Origin: Cruorifilaria tuberocauda
Lineage: Eukaryota; Nematoda; Chromadorea; Rhabditida; Onchocercidae
DNA length: 64,000 nucleotides
Reading direction: 5' to 3'
Assembly (NCBI GenBank): GCA_013365365.1
Contig: JABVXU010000027.1
Location: 248,001 to 312,000 of the forward strand
The translations under genes were made by a program, and so were the position numbers. Within the stretch, counting starts at the first letter, position 1; every line of letters begins with the position of its first letter. The notes under the pieces are model-generated. The model saw only the letters and a list, made by a program, of their open reading frames with translations. It was not told where the DNA came from and made no database searches. Below, piece after piece: positions 39,321 through 50,007 of this stretch.

Positions 39321-40160
39321 GCAAAGTTCTGGTTATTGCCAAACCGAATAAGAGAACGAGATTCGTCGCCTCCAGAAATATTCATTTAATGAATAAAACA
39401 GATGAGCACACACGTTTGCCATAAAAAAGATCAAAAAAGCCCGCCCCATTGGACCCTTCTCCTATTAAAGTTTCCGAATCTTCAAAATATTTTTAACGTT
39501 GATGAATAGGGCGGAATGTTAGAACTAAGTAAAAATGAAACTAAAATATAAATGAGTTCAAACAGCGCATGTAAGTGGATAAAAATAACAGTACAACCGA
39601 CTATCGTTCAATGTGTCTTATGTCCCAGATGTGGTAAGAATATATAGAACTTCATTTGCTTAACAAAATCCATGATGTTAAACACTTCAGAGAGGTTATT
39701 TGATAAGTTTAACCTGCGAACTTGGCTACTTTAAGAAAGAGTCTATATTCTAATTTTTGAGGCACTTCCTATATGTATGGATTCGATATTTTACGTAAAA
39801 TGACAAAAAAGACAAAAATTTCATGAATTTAACAGTTTTTGATAAACCAGTAACAAAAATTGAGATACAAAAAGAAAAATCCCATCTTCAATTTTGGGAC
39901 GAAAATTTAACCTATAAAAGAACGATTGGAACGCATAAACAAATGATCCAGCAAGAAATATCCACAGAAAAAATAAACAATTTAACAACGAAAAAATGAA
40001 AAAATTTCTCTGAATTGAGTAAAAATGCATACGTAAACAAAATGATCAAGCAAAGAATATCATTGTATTAAAGTATTTCACCGCTTCCCCAAAACTCACC
40101 TTTGATAACATTGAAAGTGTTATTCTTGATGAATGAATATTCCTGCTACTTATCAGCAGA
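39321..40160. other. Intergenic, RRP41 to RRP4
   Basis: No gene seen. The plus-strand open frame over 39167-39424 is mainly antisense to RRP4 exon 1. If the two exosome genes share a transcript, this is the intercistronic segment. Confidence 0.5.
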
Positions 40161-41555
40161 TCAAATGTTACTACAATCCATATCAATATCAGAGGGTAAA
40201 CCAATGGCAGCCTTAATATGAGTCAGCACTGCAGTTTCAAGACATGAATGCACATGAGCTGTTGCTTTTCGGGCCGCTTCTAGCACTACTGCTAGATGAC
40301 TCTTGTGTAGCCTGTTTTGTAATTCAGCCAACACAATTGCATCTTGTCCCGATATTGTAGCCACTGTTAGTCGAGGAATTATATCCATTTCTTCGCGCGA
40401 ATTGACATCAACACACGCTACTCCACCTGGTGCGCAAGAACATGAGGCTGCCGCAACCAGGCCACGCATTGGCACACCTGCATCAGCAAGTGCTAACGTT
40501 CCAACATTGACACATGCAGCCAAATGACTTCCATCTGCCTGAAAAATGGAAAACATTGCAGGAGAAACATGATAAGATAGATGTCTCAGGCAATATGCAT
40601 GATTCTGAAAAATAATACAAAATTATACTCCCAAAAATTTCTTCCAGATACATAGAAATTATGGTAATATCAAAGTAATGTCGATACAACACATATATGT
40701 CAAAATTTTCGCCAGAATGAAATGAAATATGATGCGGAAACTCGAAATACCACCAAATGATTAATTAAATGCATTAACAGATAATTATAACAATGGAAAT
40801 CTAAATGTGAATATTTCAAGAATAATACCTGCAACAGTTCACAGAAAATATCAATTTGTGATCGTGGATAGTTTACCGTTAGAACTGCTGCTTCGAACGC
40901 TTTCTCCATTAGCCGAGCAAATTCGAGCGATCGACGATCTCCTCGTGGTCGTTCCTACAATAATTTTAATGCTGATGTAAAAAAAAATTATATACCTCAA
41001 TTTATTTTGTTATATATGATACAAAACATAAGACATGAATATTTTTCGGAATAAAACAAACCTTCCTCTCATTAGTTGAAAATGTAGCCATGCTATATTG
41101 ACAGTTAATAATGCAACGATCCTCCAGCAAGCGACTTCGTTGTTTGGGTTCATAAGGACCATATACTGCGCAGAGAACCTAAACACGTCTACATAAGAGA
41201 ACCAAAATCAGATGTGAATAAAAAATTAGAAAAGTTCAGCATCTCCAATTTGATAATTCCAATAAAGTTGCAGAGTTATTACCCTGATAATAAGCAATAA
41301 GAACGATAACATCTGACTGAAGAATTTTCATTTTCGTTTTTTCAAATGAAATATATGCACCATAATCTGATTATACTATTTCAGAAGAGCTTAATATGAC
41401 CACTATTCTAAGAAATAATAAACCTTAGTGTTTCCCTGTTCAAGATACGCTGAACCGTCAGCTTGTGAATAGACTCCTAGTTTATAATTTAGGTTCCGAA
41501 TTTGATGTGGTTTTCGACCATCTTGACGATAACCATGTTCTGATATAATACTCAT
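40161..41555 (-). CDS. exosc4: Exosome ring subunit RRP41 (RNase PH-like)
   Basis: RRP41/EXOSC4, an RNase PH-fold subunit of the hexameric exosome ring; in animals the ring is catalytically inactive and serves as channel and scaffold. Four phase-0 exons: 41424-41555 (ATG at 41555), 41062-41178, 40829-40954, 40161-40538 (stop); 250 aa against 245 in human. The N-terminus GYRQDGRKPHQIRNLNYKLG is the family's RxDGR start; the order continues with SAYLEQGNTK, VLCAVYGPYEPKQRSR, and the large last exon ADGSHLAACVNVGTLALADA with GVPMRGLVAA. All introns fall between codons. An AG lies 9 nt upstream of the ATG (TTTTGCAG). It is divergent from SLU7, with 1.3 kb between the start codons, and is followed on its own strand by RRP4. 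Confidence 0.96.
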
Positions 41556-41564
41556 GATTTATTC

Positions 41565-41566
41565 CT
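41565..41566 (-). promoter_or_regulatory. Candidate spliced-leader acceptor of RRP41
   Basis: CAGTTTTGCAG on the minus strand ends 9 nt before the ATG, with no upstream coding exon. Confidence 0.45.
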
Positions 41567-42834
41567 GCAAAACTGGATACAATTAAATTGATAAATGACA
41601 AAATGATTCAAAGTAAAAGAAATACAAACCGTTATTTCGGTGATTCCTCTTTTTTAAATAATTTATTTGGCGCTTGTTCGGCAAATATCAGCATTAGACG
41701 TTGACTTGTTCGCATATATTTATCTATGCCTGTAATAATGCTTCGTATCAACATTCAAATATATAAAATTTTCAGGAAATTTTAAAGTGTAGAAAAGGAT
41801 CCATGAAGAATTCCTTCCATGTAATTGACATCTCAGATGAGTTTTATAGCACTTATGAAGGCGTTTTATCATGTTTGACGATATAATTTAATAGAAAAAG
41901 AGTTTAAAATAATGTAAGTCCTAAAGAACATGCAAAAATAACATATGAAAACTTAATAATCTTTTTCATGAAACTCAGAAAATCTAGGACAGTTTTGAAT
42001 ACAAAGGAGGAATTGAATTACATAAAAGAATAATTTTGAAAATGCAGTAAAGATATTGCAGTGGGTCGAAAACAAACACAGGTGTTTTGAACCATTAAAA
42101 TTAGGGACAAATTCCAGAAAGTCATGCGATAATTCAAATATTGGTTCACTTAGTCCTCACTTTATTCAAAGTTGCTATATCTGTAATTTGATTAAGTAAC
42201 GAAGTAAAAAATATTAATTACATTTATTAATACACTCTGTTTCGGGATCAATCAGCTGATGATGGTTGAATTCTCGGATGCACGCTCGAAAACAAGAGTC
42301 TGTCAGGGTGTTGTATACCGTAAGAAATTCTTTAAGCTAAAAAGTCTTGCAAGAATAGATTGACTAAACTTTCTTAATTCAGAAAAATTCATCATACATC
42401 AACAAATGCATAAATTCCTGCACTTTAAAATAGAAATGACGAGATGAGAGTGATGTAGCCCGCTGCAAGTCACGTATACAGTGAAATAATGTAGGTACAT
42501 GCCAAATTATTGTATGGCGAAATTTGTATTGCACGCTCAGAAGTGGTCTAAACATACTTTCTATCGAAAAAGGTGGAAAATAATAAAATGCAACAGATCA
42601 AAACCTATGTCATACCCATGAAATAATCAGACTCTAGCGTAACTGATAAAAACCTACCTGCGTGATATCAGCATTCATTGACCTCCAGATTACACGTAAC
42701 CAGCGGTACTTCACGGTTGACTCTTTGTGGTTCTTTCTTTTTCGTTGTCGGCAGTAGCCGACATCTCAACAGTAGCCGGCGGTGTTTCTTGGGAGAGATA
42801 AGATACAAAAGTTAGCATATAAATGTATCATTTT
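41567..42834. other. Divergent intergenic region RRP41 / SLU7
   Basis: No gene. Both flanking genes point outward, so this 1.3-kb segment must contain the promoters of both RRP41 (or its operon) and SLU7. The part next to SLU7 (about 42660-42790) is less AT-rich and carries a repeated GTAGCCG motif (GCAGTAGCCGACATCTCAAC then AGTAGCCGGC). Confidence 0.6.
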
Positions 42835-42836
42835 AG
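42835..42836 (+). promoter_or_regulatory. Candidate spliced-leader acceptor of SLU7
   Basis: TATCATTTTAG ends 14 nt before the SLU7 ATG. It fits a trans-splice acceptor. Confidence 0.4.
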
Positions 42837-42850
42837 AGGTAGGAAAAAGA

Positions 42851-45800
42851 ATGGCGTCAAGTGCTTCAGATATACCTGTATCGAAATTACTCAGACAGGA
42901 AATCGGAATAAGCGATATGCAAGAAGGACGGAAAACTAAGGATGAATACAGAAAACAAAAGGTATCGAATTTTTTGGAATTATTACAGATGAGTATATCT
43001 TGAGGTTTTTTAGATCTCAACGTTGAAATGAGAGTTTTTTGAAGGATTTGGAAGAAGAGCAAAAGTTGGGTATAGCTCCAGCAACAGTGGATGTCGTCAC
43101 AGGGCGTGATATCAATCCACATATTCCAGAATTCATTGCAAAGCATCCGTGGTATGTACCTGCTGATGGACCCACTCTACAGGTTTGTTTAAAATTCTAA
43201 TTTTAGCATCTTTAGGGCAAGTTCGAAATTTTAAAAATATACAATTTTGGTTGTCATATGTATTTTTTGGAAAATAAAGAAGACAAGAATAAAAGCAGAT
43301 AACCATTTTTTAATAATACATTTATTATGTATTGCAATTTTTCTTACTTTTTCTTTTTGAAACGCACAATTTTAGCATCAAAGGCCTCACGAAGAAAGGC
43401 AAATCAAATGGTCATCCATCGATGATTGGTATAAAAGGGGTATAACGAATGAAAGAGCGACGAAGTTCCGAAAGGTTGGTTTGAATTTGAATAGAATGCT
43501 GCGAAATTTACTTTATTTCGGAATTTTTATACTTCATGCTCGTTTTAAAATTGTCTTAAATTTAGGGGGCCTGTGAAAACTGCGGTGCTATGACGCATCG
43601 AAAGAAGGACTGTTTGGAGAGACCCCGTAAAGTAGGTGCCATGTGGACAAATCAGGATATTGCTCCGGACGAATATGTTCAGGTTTATCTTCTAAACTCT
43701 ATTAATTTTGCAACAAGCCTTGTTAAGTCAGTATACGAAATTGTGATTCGGAAGGACGAGTTAGTCTTAGATCATACTATGATGATGATCATACTACAAT
43801 AAAAATCGATGGATATGGGACATTTCGGCATTTTTAAAAAATCGTCTCTTTTTCTCACAGTTTAATCGACATACAAACTAATATTGTATAGAGTTCTAAT
43901 TAAAGCCGAAATTAACTCTTGGTTGGGATGCGAAACGGGATCGATGGAATGGATATGATCCCCAAACGTATAAGCAAGTTGTTGAAGAGCATGAGAAACT
44001 GGAGCAAACAAGGAAGCTTCTAAGAGAGGAGAAGGTAGGTAATTTTTCTTCAGTTGTCTAAATTTGAAATTTAAGTTTCCTGTCGTTGTTACTCCGTACT
44101 TCTGATTGATTTTATTTGTTTTAGATGAAGGGAGAACTTTTGAAAGAAGAATTGGAAGCGGGAGAAGGCAACCATAACATAGTAGAAGAGCCCGCAGATG
44201 AAGATATGTATGCAGATGATGCTGACATGGCAGGTGTAACGGTTGATATGGATTCGCGTACGCGAATCACTGTGAGGAATCTTCGTATTAGGTAGCAAAA
44301 CAGAGATTTTGGCTAATTTATTTGGTTATTTTTTAATTTAAGATAGTAACTAAAAATTTATTTCAGAGAAGACACTGCAAAATACCTTTATAATTTGGAT
44401 CCGAATGGGCCTTATTATGATCCAAAGTCCCGTTCAATGAGAGAGAATCCATTTGCAGTAAGCAAATTTCATTTTTTGTACACTTTATTAATGCTTTAAT
44501 TTCTGATTGCATAATTTAAAACTAAACCAGATTTTATGTTTTTTGATCATCGAAATTGAACCCTCCTATATTCATTGAATTATTGTTTTTGTAGAATGTA
44601 CCTGGAAAAGAGAAAGAGGCAGCTAAATTCGCTGGTGAGAATTTCATACGTTATACAGGAGAAGTAGTACAGGCTAACGAAGCGCAAGTATTCGCATGGC
44701 AGGCTCGTTGTAAAGGTTAGTGAAGCTATATTATTCTCATAATTAAAATAGGATAAAAAATAATTGTTAGAGCCATCGCACAGTAGGATTTTTAAGTGAT
44801 AAGAATTTCTAATACAATTGTGAATAATTCTGGTTCTTACAGGAAAGGATTCTAAATCGGATTGTGAATAATATTATATTTATCTCTGTATCGCTTCATT
44901 TCTTTTTTGAATGTTTAGTCTAGCGTATTTCATTTTAAAATAGAAATGAAGATGCTTCTCTATTTGTGGCACAAAAGCTTAGTTATTAAATCCTTGTATG
45001 ATGGATAGAAAGAATGAAGCATTGCGTATTATAACTTTCAGCTTTTATTGTTGTTCATCAATTACTAATCATCGATCAAAATTCTTATAGCTTTTCCACG
45101 AATTCTACACCAGAGAATTTCTAAATCAGTTTTATTAGAGATTAGAAAGGAGGAATGCTAACATTTGCTGTTGGTCAAAATTTAAGTTTAACTCTTTATC
45201 AATTTGACACGTTTTTAAATTGATGTCACTAATTTTAATATTTCAATATAGGAATTGATGTGCATGCATTAGCTGAGCCTACAAAATTGGAAGCAATGAA
45301 AAAAGAGTTTGAGCAACAAAAATTGAGTGCAAAGGACGAGCAAAAAAGCAAATTATTGGAAAAGTATGGTGGAGAAGTAAGTATAACATCAGTCAATACT
45401 GACCGCTCATTTTCACGTGTGTACTTCGATAAAATTAGTTCTGATTAAGCCGAATTTTTTGATCAGTTCTCTTGAATTTTCATCATTTTTTGTTTCTTTT
45501 TCAAAAAATCGTAAACTAGTTCTTAAACCATTTCTTAGTTTACGAATAAAGAAAGAGATGATGGCCAAAATATAGAAATATTTTTAGAAGTATTTACACG
45601 CACCACCGAAGGAATTATTATTAGCACAAACGGAGAATTATGTGGAGTATAACAGGAAAGGAAAAATAATCAAAGGTGAAGAGCGACGAGTGGTATCAAG
45701 TCGTTATGAAGAAGACAAGTAAGTCTATTAATTACGAAATTGAAAAATTATGAAATATATAATTGTGTAATGCTTGTAAGGCTTTGCGGAAGTTTCTAAT

Positions 45801-47061
45801 AAACATGTTAAGAGCGTAAACTGCATAGAGTGAACTTGTTGGCGATATATTAGTACTAATATCTTTTTTATGTTTAGGTACTTGAATAATCACAAATCTG
45901 TTTGGGGGTCTTATTGGAAATCTGGTCAGTGGGGTTACGCATGTTGTCATTCTTTACTAAAGAATTCATATTGCCTTGGAGAAGCTGGTGAAGCTAAAAA
46001 TGAAGCAAATACGGAAGTAACTGTTTTGCCACAAAGTGTTATCGCAAATGCAGAACCATGTATCAAAAAAGAAACTGCCGGTACCGTTTTCATTAGTCGC
46101 TAAAGTCGATAAGTCTGCCATTTATCAAATAAATATATTTGCGGTGTTAATAATTTTCCAGATACAACATCAGAAAATGAACTAGAAGAGGATGAAAATT
46201 CCTCCGTTGGTAGTGAATCATCTTCAGACACAGAGGAAGAAAGGGAACGGGAGAAAGAACGACAGTATGAACTTGAAAAAGGTGAATAGACATTTTTTTT
46301 ACGATGAGAATTTAACAAATACAAACTGCTTTGCCATAAAACACGCATACAGGCAAGAGAGAATCTTCTAATTTTTATTTTTCATCATTAATAGTATTTG
46401 AAGGTGTGATAAATCTATTAGGAATAAAAAAAAGTCCTACTATTTCAGCGAAACGTGACGAAAGAAGACGTGAAAAAAAGAGGGAGAAGAGAAAGCGACA
46501 AAAACAACGGAAAGATAAAAATAAAAAAGCGACAAAGTTAAGAAAAGGAAGTTTGGATGGAATTTCGTCAGATGATGAGAAAGAAAGGAAAAAGGAGCTT
46601 GAACAGGCAATCAAAAAGATTAAAAAGGATCGGGAAGATGCTGAAGAAAGTTTACAGCTGGTATTTATTTCTACTTCTTTGAAAAGAGCTATTTATCTCA
46701 TATCTTAATTTATTAAAATTTCGTTGTCATCTAATTTGGGCATTATCTAGAATATATGTAAGGTTGTATTGTTGAATCAAATGTCCGGTGAAATTGAACA
46801 TTGATCATGAAATACTGCCGTATATATTTCTTCGATTTTAAAATAGTTAACGGCTAAGGGAGCTTGATATCAGTGAAATCAGCAGAGAAAATATGTGTAA
46901 ATTTTTAGGGTGATCGAAAACGGCGTTATCATTCCAATTATGATGTAAGTGCTCCAACACCTGCTGAGATGGAAGCTTATAAACTGACGAAAATCCATGC
47001 AGATGATCCAATGGCTTCATTTATAAAAAAACGTCGGAAGAGACACTCAAAAAAGAGCTGA
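42851..47061 (+). CDS. slu7: Pre-mRNA splicing factor SLU7
   Basis: SLU7 is needed for 3' splice-site choice in the second catalytic step of splicing in the nucleus. Fourteen exons in phase: 42851-42961, 43045-43182, 43376-43474, 43566-43682, 43906-44034, 44125-44291, 44367-44457, 44595-44715, 45252-45376, 45588-45718, 45878-46080, 46162-46281, 46449-46660, 46909-47061; about 638 aa. A CCHC zinc knuckle ([15 protein letters not shown]119, C122, H127, C132) and its neighbours [58 protein letters not shown] and C-terminal DDPMASFI identify it. Residues about 480-590 are an acidic Ser/Glu stretch followed by a long Lys/Arg region, longer than in the human protein. Exon 13 has two in-frame acceptors (46394 and 46448); I took the second because TATTTCAG is the better site. 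Confidence 0.96.
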
Positions 47062-47995
47062 ATCCTAGTTGATATTATAAAATTGGTCTTGTAAGTCATC
47101 GTATTTTGAAAATACTTCTTAATTGTTTATTGATTTTTGTTTTATTAATCATGGAAACGGTAGAAATCAGTGATGAGTTTCGTTGTTTAATGTGTTTGGT
47201 GTGGAAATATTTGTTCCCAATTTCGATGGGTCGTGCATACACATACATATATACATATATTTCTTTCGATCTGTGATTAAATCACAATTTTGCCACAATA
47301 TAAATGGTTTAGAGCTCTGTTGTTTTTCTTTTTTGCAGAAGTTAGTTCCTCATTCAATATATCAAAGTAGCATTAGAAAAATTATTTTATAATACAAATT
47401 GTGAAAAAGGACCAATTAAATCAGAACTGAAATGTTTACCGAAGTAATTTTTGTTTCTGCATTTTGTGCAGAACGATGTCATTTGCGCATGTGTAAAAAT
47501 ATTAGAGAATTGAATGTTGGAATTGTGCTTGTAAGCATTTTATAGTACTGTTCAATGTGGTAATAAAAATGTTTGATGTAACATGCTTTGTATGTTGCAT
47601 TACTTATACTCGATAAGTAAATGCAACATACTAGTCGATTATAAGTTGAAATATAAGGGGAATATAAGAAATTTAAGATGATTTGGTATGTTCTATTGGA
47701 TATGAGCAATACTGTTGAGTGATAATATTTGAACATTAAAGAACCAGACTAATTTGACGGTGGTGAAAGGTGATTTAACCGAATGTGATGGATAGTGAGT
47801 TTTTTTGTATTTTGTTTCATACAAAATTTAATGATTTTATGAATTGATAGGAGAAAATGTGGCTCCATCGAGAGTTGGGAAAGTTTAGTTATGCCTTTAC
47901 GTTGACTATAGCATACAAGGGATAGGGCATTATACACTATGCCAGAGATAAGTTGTTTGAGCAATGGACGGTATAAGTAATTTGCGATGAAATAA
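47062..47995. other. Intergenic, SLU7 to PLPP6-like gene
   Basis: No gene. It includes an AATAAA at about 47564 that could end the SLU7 transcript and a near-perfect inverted repeat at 47591-47630. Confidence 0.5.
47591..47630. repeat. 17-bp inverted repeat with 5-nt loop
   Basis: TATGTTGCATTACTTAT (47591-47607), loop ACTCG, then ATAAGTAAATGCAACATA (47613-47630), which is its reverse complement with one extra A. The unit could fold as a stable hairpin in a SLU7 3' UTR or read-through transcript. Confidence 0.85.
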
Positions 47996-50007
47996 ATGGA
48001 TGTGGAGAGTGAAGGAAATCGGGTAAAAGTGATCAGATGAAAAGGAAAAGATTAATGGTTTTGAATCTCTGCTAGAAAATTACGAAGAGAAAAAGGGATA
48101 GTGAACAAAGGAATGGTTAGAATTTAAAATTATGGGTTGACAGGTTTTGAGCCAATTCTTAATATTTTCATTAATTACCTTTTCATGAAGATTTGAGGAA
48201 GTGCAAGATTGAATATTCATTTATCTTGCAGAAAAAATCAGACTAGCAGGTAAGTTACTAGTACTAAGAATTTTCTTATTATTTTTTTCATAAGCAAAGA
48301 TGACATCTTTAAACATCAAAAATATACTATCTTTTTCAGAAAAGCGAATGGCACTTTAACAAATTATCAGCATCACTCATTATAAACATTTTATTTGATC
48401 AGAATATTCAAAAAAAGTTTTTAATCAATTTCAGTTCAAACACAGTTATGGATTTGGGATCGACAAATTACCTCATTTATGGTTTTAAACACTGTTCTCG
48501 ATTCGCATAGTAATCTGCGCTTCATATTATTATGTATGGAATGGTTAATGCATGGTGGTTTATGGCTAATTTTTAGGTATTTCATCTTCATCTTCATATT
48601 CGTATTTCAACTTTCACAACTAGTAATATTGTAATAATTATTGAAGAAAAATTGTTTCTGTCAGTATGTATTTCGAACAGCCTAGAATAATTTATCGCAT
48701 TATCCTGTAACACTTTTGAATACTTCAGTACTTTTAAATTATTAATTTCAAACGAGTGGATTATTTCTATGATTTTAATTTTCAGTTCATTTGTATTCGT
48801 GATATCTATGAGATATAGTTTTTCGTTGAATACCAGATATAAATTGGCTGTTCTAATATTTGGTGAGTGCTTTAATTTTTTAAGCAATATTTTTTAAGAA
48901 TTATAAGAACTAACTATTTCTTCATATAACTATTTAATTCTAACTAATTTTTTAAGGTCTTTGTATTGATCTGATAATTGTTGGGATTATCAAAGCAACA
49001 GTAGGAAGATCGCGGCCACCTTTCAATATTAAGGACCAGGTATATGATTATTTCGAATCCTATTATACGATTTATTAAACGATTTAAATAAGTTTACACT
49101 AACAAATCCTTTAAATTTTTCCTTGTAATTCTTCATCTGTTGTATTCTGCTCTAATTTTTCGGTCTTTGGTTGGAATCAAAGCTGTCCCACTATCTTCTA
49201 GAATAAGAGAATTTGAATTCGAAATCTAGCTTTGAATTTTTTGAAATCGTTATCAATGAGCTTTACAATAGATCAGACGACGAGGCATTTACTATTCAGA
49301 TATTCTATTGGATAATCGTTAACTCTTCTTGTTCATGTGGAAAACATTGTAGCTCTATGAGGCGCCTTTGGTCGACAAATTTTCATTTCCTTCTGGTCAT
49401 TCCTCTCGCGGTGCGATGTTATCAGTGTTGTGGTAACACTCAAATTTGAATTTTATATATAGTGAAGAGGAAATGCTATGTATTGTGAGAATAATGATCA
49501 ACTTGTATTAAACCAACAAAACCGTATTTACTCGTTCTAGCTTGACCTGTTGTTCGCTTTCACACTTCATCACACCAATTGTGAAGTTATTTCCATTTAT
49601 CTTGGGAGCTTCACGAATTTGTATCGGTCGACACTATGTTAGCGATGTTATGATGGGTTCATTTTATCGACTTGTCTATTTATTACTAGTAATAAGCTAT
49701 ATTTCATCGAAGTTGCTAAAAATAATGCGAGCAAAAAACATTTGTTCCAATTGTAAGCAATGATCGCTCAAAATCTCAAATTGTCTAATTTCAACCTTAT
49801 AGTTTGGGAGCTGGAAGATTTTTTTGATAAATGCGACTTTTTAAAAATGTTTTTGTGTCGTTTGCATTTCAGTCTTTCCTTTTAGGTTTATTACTTGGTT
49901 ATGCAGAAGGCAATTTTGTACAATATTTGCCGTTACAAACAGTAAATCTTTTGAAGCAGATGTTTCCTACGATATTTGGTAATGATGAACAGCGGAACTC
50001 TACCTAA
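47996..50007 (+). CDS. PAP2-family lipid phosphatase, PLPP6-like
   Basis: Membrane phosphatase of the PAP2 superfamily; it most resembles PLPP6 (polyisoprenoid/presqualene diphosphate phosphatase), which acts in the ER. Secure exons: 48435-48576, 48786-48862, 48957-49039, 49353-49432, 49541-49656, 49886-50007 (stop). All three phosphatase motifs are present: KATVGRSRPP (KxxxxxxRP), the PSGH motif in DKFSFPSGHSSRGAMLSV, and SRICIGRHYVSDV (SRxxxxxHxxxD). The upstream exon WLMHGGLWLIF aligns with the PLPP6 segment before the first motif, and hydrophobic helices separate the motifs. The N-terminus is uncertain: a short exon 47996-48022 (MDVESEGNR, donor CGG|GTAAAA) would join in phase if the second exon begins at 48445 rather than 48435. 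The total would be about 210 aa. Confidence 0.85.

Noticed and set aside
39167..39424. Plus-strand open frame of 85 codons
   Set aside because: Mostly antisense to RRP4 exon 1; a shadow of the real coding strand. The same applies to 40303-40527 over RRP41, 4249-4482 over ABCA and 42766-43146 over SLU7.
48232..48249. Possible 18-nt exon of the PLPP6-like gene between TCTTGCAG and GTAAGT
   Set aside because: Good splice sites, but one frame contains a stop and the others do not fit the phase of the next exon.
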